Source: Mixophyes australis (lineage: Eukaryota; Chordata; Amphibia; Anura; Limnodynastidae). From it: 64,000 nt of DNA. Where the stretch lies: the NCBI GenBank assembly GCA_036250195.1, contig JAVHZZ010000067.1:496001-560000 (forward strand), given 5' to 3'. Shown piece by piece: positions 31,001 to 44,796 of the stretch (position 1 is its first letter; the number at the start of each line of letters is the position of its first letter). Under the pieces are notes generated by a model. That model was not told the DNA's origin. It did not search any database and saw only the letters and a program-made list of their open reading frames with translations. The position numbers and the translations under genes are program-made.

Positions 31001-34000
31001 CTACGTTCACTGATTCTGCAGTCCCAAAAAATAGGAACTGCAATCTATATTACTACGTTCACTGTTTCTGCAGTCCCAAAAAATAGGAACTGCAATCTAT
31101 ATTACTACTTTCACTGTTGAAGCAGTCCAAAAAATAGGAACTGCAATCTATATTACTACGTTCACTGTTTCTGCAGTCCCAAAAAATAGGAACTGCAATC
31201 TATATTACTACGTTCACTGTTTAAGCAGACCAAAAAAAAAAGAACTGCAATCTATATTACTACGTTCACTGTTTAAGCAGTCCAAAAAAATAGGAACTGC
31301 AATCTATATTACTACGTTCACTGTTTCTGCAGTCCCAAAAAATAGGAACTGCAATCTATATTACTACTTTCACTGTTTCTGCAGTCCCAAAAAATAGGAA
31401 CTGCAATCTATATTACTACGTTCACTGTTTAAGCAGTCCAAAAAAAAAAGAACTGCAATCTATATTACTACGTTCACTGTTTAAGCAGTCCAAAAAAATA
31501 GGAACTGTAATTTATATTACTACGTTCACTGTTTCTGCAGTCCCAAAAAATAGGAACTGCAATCTATATTACTACTTTCACTGTTTCTGCAGTCCCAAAA
31601 AATAGGAACTGCAATCTATATTACTACTTTCACTGTTGAAACAGTCCAAAAAATAGGAACTGCAATCTATATTACTACGTTCACTGTTTCTGCAGTCCCA
31701 AAAAATAGGAACTGCAATCTATATTACTACGTTCACTGTTTCTGCAGTCCCAAAAAATAGGAACTGCAATCTATATTACTATGTTCACTGTTTAAGCAGT
31801 CCAAAAAAAAAAGAACTGCAATCTATATTACTACGTTCACTGTTTAAGCAGTCCAAGAAAATAGGAACTGCAATCTATATTACTACGTTCACTGTTTCTG
31901 CAGTCCCAAAAAATAGGAACTGCAATCTATATTACTACTTTCACTGTTTCTGCAGTCCCAAAAAATAGGAACTGCAATCTATATTACTACGTTCACTGTT
32001 TAAGCAGTCCAAAAAAAAAAGAACTGCAATCTATATTACTACGTTCACTGTTTAAGCAGTCCAAAAAAATAGGAACTGCAATCTATATTACTACGTTCAC
32101 TGTTTCTGCAGTCCCAAAAAATAGGAACTGCAATCTATATTACTACTTTCACTGTTGAAGCAGTCCAAAAAATAGGAACTGCAATCTATATTACTACGTT
32201 CACTGTTTCTGCAGTCCCAAAAAATAGGAACTGCAATCTATATTACTACGTTCACTGTTTCTGCAGTCCCAAAAAATAGGAACTGCAATCTATATTACTA
32301 CGTTCACTGTTTAAGCAGTCCAAAAAAAAAAAGAACTGCAATCTATATTACTACGTTCACTGTTTAAGCAGTCCAAATAAATAGGAACTGCAATCTATAT
32401 TACTACGTTCACTGTTTCTGCAGTCCCAAAAAATAGGAACTGCAATCTATATTACTACTTTCACTGTTGAAGCAGTCCAAAAAATAGGAACTGCAATCTA
32501 TATTACTACGTTCACTGTTTCTGCAGTCCCAAAAATAGGAACTGCAATCTATATTACTACGTTCACTGTTTCTGCAGTCCCAAAAAATAGGAACTGCAAT
32601 CTATATTACTACATTCACTGTTTCAGCAGTCCAAAAAATAGGAACTGCAATCTATATTACTACGTTCACTGTTTCTGCAGTCCCAAAAAATAGGAACTGC
32701 AATCTATATTACTACGTTCACTGTTTGTGCAGTCCAAAAAAATAGGAACTGCAATCTATATTACTACATTCACTGTTTCAGCAGTCCAAAAAATAGGAAC
32801 TGCAATCTATATTACTACGTTCACTGTTTCTGCAGTCCCAAAAAATAGGAACTGCAATCTATATTACTACTTTCACTGTTTCTGCAGTCCCAAAAAATAG
32901 GAACTGCAATCTATATTACTACTTTCACTGTTGAAACAGTCCAAAAAATAGGAACTGCAATCTATATTACTACGTTCACTGTTTCTGCAGTCCCAAAAAA
33001 TAGGAACTGCAATCTATATTACTACGTTCACTGTTTCTGCAGTCCCAAAAAATAGGAACTGCAATCTATATTACTACGTTCACTGTTTAAGCAGTCCAAA
33101 AAAAAAAGAACTGCAATCTATATTACTACGTTCACTGTTTAAGCAGTCCAAAAAAATAGGAACTGCAATCTATATTACTACGTTCACTGTTTCTGCAGTC
33201 CCAAAAAATAGGAACTGCAATCTATATTACTACTTTCACTGTTTCTGCAGTCCCAAAAAATAGGAACTGCAATCTATATTACTACGTTCACTGTTTAAGC
33301 AGTCCAAAAAAAAAAGACCTGCAATCTATATTACTACGTTCACTGTTTAAGCAGTCCCAAAAAATAGGAACTGCAATCTATATTACTACGTTCACTGTTT
33401 CTGCAGTCCCAAAAAATAGGAACTGCAATCTATATTACTACTTTCACTGTTGAAGCAGTCCAAAAAATAGGAACTGCAATCTATATTACTACGTTCACTG
33501 TTTCTGCAGTCCCAAAAAATAGGAACTGCAATCTATATTACTACGTTCACTGTTTAAGCAGACCAAAAAAAAAAGAACTGCAATCTATATTACTACGTTC
33601 ACTGTTTAAGCAGTCCAAAAAAATAGGAACTGCAATCTATATTACTACGTTCACTGTTTCTGCAGTCCCAAAAAATAGGAACTGCAATCTATATTACTAC
33701 TTTCACTGTTTCTGCAGTCCCAAAAAATAGGAACTGCAATCTATATTACTACGTTCACTGTTTAAGCAGTCCAAAAAAAAAAGAACTGCAATCTATATTA
33801 CTACGTTCACTGTTTAAGCAGTCCAAAAAAATAGGAACTGCAATTTATATTACTACGTTCACTGTTTCTGCAGTCCCAAAAAATAGGAACTGCAATCTAT
33901 ATTACTACTTTCACTGTTTCTGCAGTCCCAAAAAATAGGAACTGCAATCTATATTACTACTTTCACTGTTGAAACAGTCCAAAAAATAGGAACTGCAATC

Positions 34001-37000
34001 TATATTACTACGTTCACTGTTTCTGCAGTCCCAAAAAATAGGAACTGCAATCTATATTACTACGTTCACTGTTTCTGCAGTCCCAAAAAATAGGAACTGC
34101 AATCTATATTACTACGTTCACTGTTTAAGCAGTCCAAAAAAAAAAGAACTGCAATCTATATTACTACGTTCACTGTTTAAGCAGTCCAAAAAAATAGGAA
34201 CTGCAATCTATATTACTACGTTCACTGTTTCTGCAGTCCCAAAAAATAGGAACTGCAATCTATATTACTACTTTCACTGTTTCTGCAGTCCCAAAAAATA
34301 GGAACTGCAATCTATATTACTACGTTCACTGTTTAAGCAGTCCAAAAAAAAAAGACCTGCAATCTATATTACTACGTTCACTGTTTAAGCAGTCCCAAAA
34401 AATAGGAACTGCAATCTATATTACTACGTTCACTGTTTCTGCAGTCCCAAAAAATAGGAACTGCAATCTATATTACTACTTTCACTGTTGAAGCAGTCCA
34501 AAAAATAGGAACTGCAATCTATATTACTACGTTCACTGTTTCTGCAGTCCCAAAAAATAGGAACTGCAATCTATATTACTACGTTCACTGTTTAAGCAGA
34601 CCAAAAAAAAAAGAACTGCAATCTATATTACTACGTTCACTGTTTAAGCAGTCCAAAAAAATAGGAACTGCAATCTATATTACTACGTTCACTGTTTCTG
34701 CAGTCCCAAAAAATAGGAACTGCAATCTATATTACTACTTTCACTGTTTCTGCAGTCCCAAAAAATAGGAACTGCAATCTATATTACTACGTTCACTGTT
34801 TAAGCAGTCCAAAAAAAAAAGAACTGCAATCTATATTACTACGTTCACTGTTTAAGCAGTCCAAAAAAATAGGAACTGTAATTTATATTACTACGTTCAC
34901 TGTTTCTGCAGTCCCAAAAAATAGGAACTGCAATCTATATTACTACTTTCACTGTTTCTGCAGTCCCAAAAAATAGGAACTGCAATCTATATTACTACTT
35001 TCACTGTTGAAACAGTCCAAAAAATAGGAACTGCAATCTATATTACTACGTTCACTGTTTCTGCAGTCCCAAAAAATAGGAACTGCAATCTATATTACTA
35101 CGTTCACTGTTTCTGCAGTCCCAAAAAATAGGAACTGCAATCTATATTACTATGTTCACTGTTTAAGCAGTCCAAAAAAAAAAGAACTGCAATCTATATT
35201 ACTACGTTCACTGTTTAAGCAGTCCAAGAAAATAGGAACTGCAATCTATATTACTACGTTCACTGTTTCTGCAGTCCCAAAAAATAGGAACTGCAATCTA
35301 TATTACTACTTTCACTGTTTCTGCAGTCCCAAAAAATAGGAACTGCAATCTATATTACTACGTTCACTGTTTAAGCAGTCCAAAAAAAAAAGAACTGCAA
35401 TCTATATTACTACGTTCACTGTTTAAGCAGTCCAAAAAAATAGGAACTGCAATCTATATTACTACGTTCACTGTTTCTGCAGTCCCAAAAAATAGGAACT
35501 GCAATCTATATTACTACTTTCACTGTTGAAGCAGTCCAAAAAATAGGAACTGCAATCTATATTACTACGTTCACTGTTTCTGCAGTCCCAAAAAATAGGA
35601 ACTGCAATCTATATTACTACGTTCACTGTTTCTGCAGTCCCAAAAAATAGGAACTGCAATCTATATTACTACGTTCACTGTTTAAGCAGTCCAAAAAAAA
35701 AAAGAACTGCAATCTATATTACTACGTTCACTGTTTAAGCAGTCCAAATAAATAGGAACTGCAATCTATATTACTACGTTCACTGTTTCTGCAGTCCCAA
35801 AAAATAGGAACTGCAATCTATATTACTACTTTCACTGTTGAAGCAGTCCAAAAAATAGGAACTGCAATCTATATTACTACGTTCACTGTTTCTGCAGTCC
35901 CAAAAATAGGAACTGCAATCTATATTACTACGTTCACTGTTTCTGCAGTCCCAAAAAATAGGAACTGCAATCTATATTACTACATTCACTGTTTCAGCAG
36001 TCCAAAAAATAGGAACTGCAATCTATATTACTACGTTCACTGTTTCTGCAGTCCCAAAAAATAGGAACTGCAATCTATATTACTACGTTCACTGTTTGTG
36101 CAGTCCAAAAAAATAGGAACTGCAATCTATATTACTACATTCACTGTTTCAGCAGTCCAAAAAATAGGAACTGCAATCTATATTACTACGTTCACTGTTT
36201 CTGCAGTCCCAAAAAATAGGAACTGCAATCTATATTACTACTTTCACTGTTTCTGCAGTCCCAAAAAATAGGAACTGCAATCTATATTACTACTTTCACT
36301 GTTGAAACAGTCCAAAAAATAGGAACTGCAATCTATATTACTACGTTCACTGTTTCTGCAGTCCCAAAAAATAGGAACTGCAATCTATATTACTACGTTC
36401 ACTGTTTCTGCAGTCCCAAAAAATAGGAACTGCAATCTATATTACTACGTTCACTGTTTAAGTAGTCCAAAAAAAAAAGAACTGCAATCTATATTACTAC
36501 GTTCACTGTTTAAGCAGTCCAAAAAAATAGGAACTGCAATCTATATTACTACGTTCACTGTTTCTGCAGTCCCAAAAAATAGGAACTGCAATCTATATTA
36601 CTACTTTCACTGTTTCTGCAGTCCCAAAAAATAGGAACTGCAATCTATATTACTACGTTCACTGTTTAAGCAGTCCAAAAAAAAAAGACCTGCAATCTAT
36701 ATTACTACGTTCACTGTTTAAGCAGTCCCAAAAAATAGGAACTGCAATCTATATTACTACGTTCACTGTTTCTGCAGTCCCAAAAAATAGGAACTGCAAT
36801 CTATATTACTACTTTCACTGTTGAAGCAGTCCAAAAAATAGGAACTGCAATCTATATTACTACGTTCACTGTTTCTGCAGTCCCAAAAAATAGGAACTGC
36901 AATCTATATTACTACGTTCACTGTTTAAGCAGACCAAAAAAAAAAGAACTGCAATCTATATTACTACGTTCACTGTTTAAGCAGTCCAAAAAAATAGGAA

Positions 37001-40000
37001 CTGCAATCTATATTACTACGTTCACTGTTTCTGCAGTCCCAAAAAATAGGAACTGCAATCTATATTACTACTTTCACTGTTTCTGCAGTCCCAAAAAATA
37101 GGAACTGCAATCTATATTACTACGTTCACTGTTTAAGCAGTCCAAAAAAAAAAGAACTGCAATCTATATTACTACGTTCACTGTTTAAGCAGTCCAAAAA
37201 AATAGGAACTGCAATTTATATTACTACGTTCACTGTTTCTGCAGTCCCAAAAAATAGGAACTGCAATCTATATTACTACTTTCACTGTTTCTGCAGTCCC
37301 AAAAAATAGGAACTGCAATCTATATTACTACGTTCACTGTTTAAGCAGTCCAAAAAAAAAAGAACGGCAATCTATATTACTACGTTCACTGTTTAAGCAG
37401 TCCAAAAAAAAAAGAACAGCAATCTATATTACTACGTTCACTGTTTAAGCAGTCCAAAAAAATAGGAACTGCAATCTATATTACTACGTTCACTGTTTCT
37501 GCAGTCCCAAAAAATAGGAACTGCAATCTATATTACTACTTTCACTGTTGAAGCAGTCCAAAAAATAGGAACTGCAATCTATATTACTACGTTCACTGTT
37601 TCTGCAGTCCCAAAAAATAGGAACTGCAATCTATATTACTACGTTCACTGTTTCTGCAGTCCCAAAAAATAGGAACTGCAATCTATATTACTACATTCAC
37701 TGTTTCAGCAGTCCAAAAAAATAGGAACTGCAATCTATATTACTACATTCACTGTTTCAGCAGTCCAAAAAATAGGAACTGCAATCTATATTACTACGTT
37801 CACTGTTTCTGCAGTCCCAAAAAATAGGAACTGCAATCTATATTACTACGTTCACTGTTTCTGCAGTCCCAACAAATAGGAACTGCAATCTATATTACTA
37901 CTTTCACTGTTGAAACAGTCAAAAAAATAGGAACTGCAATCTATTTTACTACGTTCACTGATTCTGCAGTCCCAAAAAATAGGAACTGCAATCTATATTA
38001 CTACGTTCACTGTTTCTGCAGTCCCAAAAAATAGGAACTGCAATCTATATTACTACGTTCACTGTTTAAGCAGTCCAAAAAAAAAAGAACTGCAATCTAT
38101 ATTACTACGTTCACTGTTTAAGCAGTCCAAAAAAATAGGAACTGCAATCTATATTATTACGTTCACTGTTTCTGCAGTCCCAAAAAATAGGAACTGCAAT
38201 CTATATTACTACTTTCACTGTTTCTGCAGTCCCAAAAAATAGGAACTGCAATCTATATTACTACGTTCACTGTTTAAGCAGTCCAAAAAAAAAAGAACTG
38301 CAATCTATATTACTACGTTCACTGTTTAAGCAGTCCAAAAAAATAGGAACTGCAATCTATATTACTACGTTCACTGTTTCTGCAGTCCCAAAAAATAGGA
38401 ACTGCAATCTATATTACTACTTTCACTGTTTCTGCAGTCCCAAAAAATAGGAACTGCAATCTATATTACTACGTTCACTGTTTAAGCAGTCCAAAAAAAA
38501 AAGAACTGCAATCTATATTACTACGTTCACTGTTTAAGCAGTCCAAAAAAATAGGAACTGCAATCTATATTACTACGTTCACTGTTTCTGCAGTCCCAAA
38601 AAATAGGAACTGCAATCTATATTACTACTTTCACTGTTTCTGCAGTCCCAAAAAATAGGAACTGCAATCTATATTACTACGTTCACTGTTTAAGCAGTCC
38701 AAAAAAAAAAGACCTGCAATCTATATTACTACGTTCACTGTTTAAGCAGTCCCAAAAAATAGGAACTGCAATCTATATTACTACGTTCACTGTTTCTGCA
38801 GTCCCAAAAAATAGGAACTGCAATCTATATTACTACTTTCACTGTTGAAGCAGTCCAAAAAATAGGAACTGCAATCTATATTACTACGTTCACTGTTTCT
38901 GCAGTCCCAAAAAATAGGAACTGCAATCTATATTACTACGTTCACTGTTTAAGCAGACCAAAAAAAAAAGAACTGCAATCTATATTACTACGTTCACTGT
39001 TTAAGCAGTCCAAAAAAATAGGAACTGCAATCTATATTACTACGTTCACTGTTTCTGCAGTCCCAAAAAATAGGAACTGCAATCTATATTACTACTTTCA
39101 CTGTTTCTGCAGTCCCAAAAAATAGGAACTGCAATCTATATTACTACGTTCACTGTTTAAGCAGTCCAAAAAAAAAAGAACTGCAATCTATATTACTACG
39201 TTCACTGTTTAAGCAGTCCAAAAAAATAGGAACTGCAATTTATATTACTACGTTCACTGTTTCTGCAGTCCCAAAAAATAGGAACTGCAATCTATATTAC
39301 TACTTTCACTGTTTCTGCAGTCCCAAAAAATAGGAACTGCAATCTATATTACTACGTTCACTGTTTAAGCAGTCCAAAAAAAAAAGAACGGCAATCTATA
39401 TTACTACGTTCACTGTTTAAGCAGTCCAAAAAAAAAAGAACAGCAATCTATATTACTACGTTCACTGTTTAAGCAGTCCAAAAAAATAGGAACTGCAATC
39501 TATATTACTACGTTCACTGTTTCTGCAGTCCCAAAAAATAGGAACTGCAATCTATATTACTACTTTCACTGTTGAAGCAGTCCAAAAAATAGGAACTGCA
39601 ATTTATATTACTACGTTCACTGTTTCTGCAGTCCCAAAAAATAGGAACTGCAATCTATATTACTACGTTCACTGTTTCTGCAGTCCCAAAAAATAGGAAC
39701 TGCAATCTATATTACTACATTCACTGTTTCAGCAGTCCAAAAAAATAGGAACTGCAATCTATATTACTACATTCACTGTTTCAGCAGTCCAAAAAATAGG
39801 AACTGCAATCTATATTACTACGTTCACTGTTTCTGCAGTCCCAAAAAATAGGAACTGCAATCTATATTACTACGTTCACTGTTTCTGCAGTCCCAACAAA
39901 TAGGAACTGCAATCTATATTACTACTTTCACTGTTGAAACAGTCAAAAAAATAGGAACTGCAATCTATTTTACTACGTTCACTGATTCTGCAGTCCCAAA

Positions 40001-40081
40001 AAATAGGAACTGCAATCTATATTACTACGTTCACTGTTTCTGCAGTCCCAAAAAATAGGAACTGCAATCTATATTACTACG
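22050..40081. repeat. Adjacent tandem duplication in satellite, 8,972-bp unit
   Basis: Markers repeat at exactly 8,972 bp: GACCTGC (24344/33316, 25382/34354, 27715/36687, 29739/38711), AACTGTAATT (22531/31503), AAGCAGACCA (22251/31223), CCAAGAAAAT (26252/35224), AACGG (28391/37363, 30415/39387) and TGATTCTGCAG (31011/39983). Copy one is about 22050-31021 and copy two about 31022-40081. Nested inside are a 2,024-bp tandem duplication (27715/29739, 28391/30415, 28987/31011) and offsets of 2,333 (20548/22881) and 3,371 bp (22011/25382). The array therefore grew by repeated unequal exchange or replication-based copying of multi-kilobase blocks. Confidence 0.85.
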
Positions 40082-42634
40082 TTCACTGTTTAAGCAGTCC
40101 AAAAAAAAAAGAACTGCAATCTATATTACTACGTTCACTGTTTAAGCAGTCCAAAAAAATAGGAACTGCAATCTATATTATTACGTTCACTGTTTCTGCA
40201 GTCCCAAAAAATAGGAACTGCAATCTATATTACTACTTTCACTGTTTCTGCAGTCCCAAAAAATAGGAACTGCAATCTATATTACTACGTTCACTGTTTA
40301 AGCAGTCCAAAAAAAAAAGAACTGCAATCTATATTACTACGTTCACTGTTTAAGCAGTCCAAAAAAATAGGAACTGCAATCTATATTACTACGTTCACTG
40401 TTTCTGCAGTCCCAAAAAATAGGAACTGCAATCTATATTACTACTTTCACTGTTGAAGCAGTCCAAAAAATAGGAACTGCAATCTATATTACTACGTTCA
40501 CTGTTTCTGCAGTCCCAAAAAATAGGAACTGCAATCTATATTACTACGTTCACTGTTTCTGCAGTCCCAAAAAATAGGAACTGCAATCTATATTACTACG
40601 TTCACTGTTTAAGCAGTCCAAAAAAAAAAGAACTGCAATCTATATTACTACATTCACTGTTTAAGCAGTCAAAAAAAATAGGAACTGCAATCTATATTAC
40701 TACGTTCACTGTTTCTGCAGTCCCAAAAAATAGGAACTGCAATCTATATTACTACTTTCACTGTTGAAGCAGTCCAAAAAATAGGAACTGCAATCTATAT
40801 TACTACGTTCACTGTTGAAGCAGTCCCAAAAAATAGGAACTGCAATCTATATTACTACGTTCACTGTTTCTGCAGTCCCAAAAAATAGGAACTGCAATCT
40901 ATATTACTACATTCACTGTTTCAGCAGTCCAAAAAATAGGAACTGCAATCTATATTACTACGTTCACTGTTTCTGCAGTCCCAAAAAATAGGAACTGCAA
41001 TCTATATTACTACGTTCACTGTTTGTGCAGTCCAAAAAAATAGGAACTGCAATCTATATTACTACATTCACTGTTTCAGCAGTCCAAAAAATAGGAACTG
41101 CAATCTATATTACTACGTTCACTGTTTCTGCAGTCCCAAAAAATAGGAACTGCAATCTATATTACTACTTTCACTGTTTCTGCAGTCCCAAAAAATAGGA
41201 ACTGCAATCTATATTACTACTTTCACTGTTGAAACAGTCCAAAAAATAGGAACTGCAATCTATATTACTACGTTCACTGTTTCTGCAGTCCCAAAAAATA
41301 GGAACTGCAATCTATATTACTACGTTCACTGTTTCTGCAGTCCCAAAAAATAGGAACTGCAATCTATATTACTACATTCACTGTTTCAGCAGTCCAAAAA
41401 ATAGGAACTGCAATCTATATTACTACGTTCACTGTTTCTGCAGTCCCAAAAAATAGGAACTGCAATCTATATTACTACGTTCACTGTTTGTGCAGTCCAA
41501 AAAAATAGGAACTGCAATCTATATTACTACATTCACTGTTTCAGCAGTCCAAAAAATAGGAACTGCAATCTATATTACTACGTTCACTGTTTCTGCAGTC
41601 CCAAAAAATAGGAACTGCAATCTATATTACTACTTTCACTGTTTCTGCAGTCCCAAAAAATAGGAACTGCAATCTATATTACTACTTTCACTGTTGAAAC
41701 AGTCCAAAAAATAGGAACTGCAATCTATATTACTACGTTCACTGTTTCTGCAGTCCCAAAAAATAGGAACTGCAATCTATATTACTACGTTCACTGTTTC
41801 TGCAGTCCCAAAAAATAGGAACTGCAATCTATATTACTACGTTCACTGTTTAAGCAGTCCAAAAAAAAAAGAACTGCAATCTATATTACTACGTTCACTG
41901 TTTAAGCAGTCCAGAAAAATAGGAACTGCAATCTATATTACTACGTTCACTGTTTAAGCAGTCCAAAAAAATAGGAACTGCAATCTATATTACTACGTTC
42001 ACTGTTTCTGCAGTCCCAAAAAATAGGAACTGCAATCTATATTACTACTTTCACTGTTGAAGCAGTCCAAAAAATAGGAACTGCAATCTATATTACTACG
42101 TTCACTGTTTCTGCAGTCCCAAAAAATAGGAACTGCAATCTATATTACTACGTTCACTGTTTCTGCAGTCCCAAAAAATAGGAACTGCAATCTATATTAC
42201 TACGTTCACTGTTTAAGCAGTCCAAAAAAAAAAGAACTGCAATCTATATTACTACGTTCACTGTTTAAGCAGTCCAAAAAAATAGGAACTGCAATCTATA
42301 TTACTACGTTCACTGTTTCTGCAGTCCCAAAAAATAGGAACTGCAATCTATATTACTACATTCACTGTTTCTGCAGTCCCAAAAAATAGGAACTGCAATC
42401 TATATTACTACGTTCACTGTTTCTGCAGTCCCAAAAAATAGGAACTGCAATCTATATTACTACATTCACTGTTGAAGCAGTCCCAAAAAATAGGAACTGC
42501 AATCTATATTACTACTTTCACTGTTGAAGCAGTCCCAAAAAATAGGAACTGCAATCTATATTACTACGTTCACTGTTTAAGCAGTCCAAAAAACTGTGTG
42601 TGGTTTAGGGGTACGCTCTCTTGTGCTGCATATA

Positions 42635-44496
42635 ATGGAGTACAAAAATTTGGAGGATAAAGTAGGGAAAGATCAAGACCCACTTCCTCCTAATGCTGAA
42701 GCTGCTGCCACTAGTCATGACATAGACGATGAAATGCCATCAACGTCGTCTGCCAAGGGCGATGCCCAATCTCCTATTAGAATGTAAAATCCAAAAAGCA
42801 AAAGTTCACTACAATTAGTAAAAAAAGAAAATTCAAATCATCAGAGGAGAAACGTAAACTTGCCAAAATGCCATTTACGACACGGAGTGGCAAGGAACGG
42901 CTAAGGCCCTGGCCCGTGTTCATGACTAGTGGTTCAGCTTCACCCAAGGATCTAAGCCCTCCTCCTCCCCACCCCTCTAAAAAATTAGCAGCATCATCAG
43001 TAGCAGCATCTCCACAACGGCTGCTCGTGCCAAGGCAGGCAACGTTGTGTATCACAGGTTTTAGTAAGAGGCACAACGCTCACAACCTCTTAGAAAAACT
43101 GAGGGAAATAATCTCGGAGTGGCTTACCCCACTTAGACTCTTGAGGGGATTTGTGGTGTCAGACAACGCCAGTAACATTGTGCGGGCATTACATATGGGC
43201 AATTTCCAGCATGTCCCATGTTTTGCCCACACCGTTAATTTGGTGGTGCAGCATTACCTCAAGAGTGAAAGGGGTGTGCAGGAGATGCTTGCGGTGGCCC
43301 GCAAAATTGCTGGACACTTTCGGCATTCTGCCAGTGCCTACCGCAGACTCGAGCAACATCCAAAAAGCATGAACCTGCCCTGCCATCACCTCAAACAAGA
43401 GGTTGTGACGCGCTGGAACTCCACCCTCTATATGCTGCAGAGGATGGAGGAGCAGCAAAAGGCCATTCAGGCCTACACCGCCACCTACGACATAGGCAAA
43501 GGAGTGGGGATGCGCCTGAGTCAAGCGCAGTGGAGACTGATTTCCGTGTTGTGCAAGGTTCTCCAGCCGTTTGAACTTGCCACACGAGAAGTCAGTTCTG
43601 ACACTGCCAGCTTGAGTCAGGTCATTCCCCTGATCAGGCTGTTGCAGAAGCAGCTGGAGAAAGTGAGGGAGAAGCTGGTAAACCATTGCGATTCCACCAA
43701 GCATGTAGCTCTTGTGGATGTAGCCCTTCGTACGCTTTGCCAGGATCCGCGGGTGGTCACTATTTTAAAGGCAGAGGAATACATTCTGGCCACCGTTCTC
43801 GCTCCTCGGTTTAAAGCGTATGTTTTGTCTCTGTTTCCGGCGGACACAAGTCTGCAGCGGTGCAAAGACCTGCTGGTCAGGAGATTGTCCTCTGAAGAGG
43901 ACCGTGACATGCAAACAGCTCCACCTTCATATTCTTCCACATCTGTGGCTGCGAGGAAAAAGCTCAGTTTTCCTAAAAGAGCCGCTGGCGGGGATGCTGA
44001 TAACATCTGGGCCGGGCTGAAGGACCTGCCAACCATTGCAGACATGTCTACTGTTGCTGCATTGGATGCTGTCACAATAGAAAAAATGGTGGAGGATTAT
44101 TTTGCTGACACCATCCAAATAGACATGTCAGACAGTCCATATTGTTACTGGAAGGAAAAAAAGGCAGTTTGGAAGCCCCTGTACAAACTGCCTCTATTTT
44201 ACCTGAGTTGACCCCCCTCCAGTCTGTACTCGGAAAGAGTTTTTAGTGCAGCGCGGAACCTGGTCAGTGAGCGGCGAAGGAGGTTGCTTCCTCAGAACGT
44301 TGAAAAAATGATGTTCATAAAAATGAATTATCAATTCCTCAATCAAGTACAGCACTGCCCTCCAGATAGTACAGAGGGACCTGTGGTTGTGGAGTCCAGC
44401 GGAGACGAATTGATAATGTGTGAGGAGGAGGAAGTACACACTGTAGGGGGAGAGGAATCAGAGGTTGAGGATGAGGACGACATCTTGCCTCAGTAG
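42635..44496 (+). pseudogene. hAT transposase (ZBED-like), disrupted
   Basis: This is a remnant of a hAT-superfamily transposase, the nuclear enzyme that cuts and re-inserts the element. It starts at ATG 42635 (MEYKNLED...) and shifts frame near 42780. It is then open from 42781 in the frame of 42868-44211, meets one in-frame TGA at 44209-44211, and stays open to TAG at 44494-44496. Counting residues from 42868, visible motifs are SDNASN (D99), the CxxH pair (C118, H121), TRWNSTLYML (W183) and, after the TGA, the SERVFSAARN dimerization motif. The usual BED zinc finger and the first catalytic-aspartate region are absent between the N-terminal part and residue ~58. The usual LDPRFK motif reads LAPRFK. 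An acidic tail ends the frame. With a frameshift, a stop and an internal deletion it cannot make an active enzyme. Confidence 0.88.
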
Positions 44497-44551
44497 AGCC
44501 TGTTTATTTTGTACAGGGAGAGATGAATAGCTTTTTTGTTGTGGGGGCCCA

Positions 44552-44615
44552 AACAAACCAATCATTTCAGGCACAGTTGTTTGGTAGGCCCTGTCGCTGA
44601 AATGATTGGTTTGTT
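44552..44615 (+). repeat. Perfect 19-bp inverted repeat in hAT 3' region
   Basis: Arm one (44552-44570, AACAAACCAATCATTTCAG) is the exact reverse complement of arm two (44597-44615), with a 26-nt loop. It lies about 55 bp after the transposase frame ends. A perfect 19-bp stem in an otherwise decayed element suggests youth or selection. It could act as an RNA hairpin in the transcript or as a DNA structure; I cannot tell which. Confidence 0.9.
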
Positions 44616-44796
44616 AAAGTGTGCATGTCCTATACAAACAACATAAGGGTGGGTGGGAGGGCCCAAGGACAATTCCATCTTGCAACTCTTTTATTGCCAT
44701 TATGTGACCATTTAACAGTCGTTTGCCATGAGCACAAAGTAAAACAAAATTAAAACAAATTCAACAAATTAAACCAAAAGTAAAATGCCCTGTCAT

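Larger units (their letters stand above)
1..42592. repeat. Satellite array, ~52-bp monomer, ~820 copies
   Basis: The whole stretch is a head-to-tail array with no unique spacers; it starts before the window. The core is AACTGCAATCTATATTACTA followed by a variable half. By eye the main types are: TTCTGCAGTCCC+A6 (52 bp); TTAAGCAGTCC+A10 or A7 (52 bp); TTGAAGCAGTCC+A6 and TTGAAACAGTCC+A6 (51 bp); ATTCACTGTTTCAGCAGTCC+A6 (51 bp); and TTTGTGCAGTCC+A7 (52 bp). Spacing of successive GAACTG motifs (43 and 95, for example) gives the period. Nearly every unit keeps GCAGT before and ACTGC after the A-tract, so each junction can form a short hairpin. The TAG in most units and a period that is not a multiple of three close all reading frames, and no ORF appears. 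It is a true satellite, not a CRISPR array. Any function (centromeric, heterochromatic) is unknown. Confidence 0.97.

Noticed and set aside
1..42592. CRISPR-like repeated array
   Set aside because: Units are contiguous with no unique spacers, and the surroundings are vertebrate.
42596..42598. GTG at 42596 as the hAT transposase start
   Set aside because: An ATG at 42635 in the same frame begins sequence that looks like a transposase N-terminus.
43189..44118. Minus-strand frames opposite the hAT transposase
   Set aside because: Shadows of the coding frame on the other strand.
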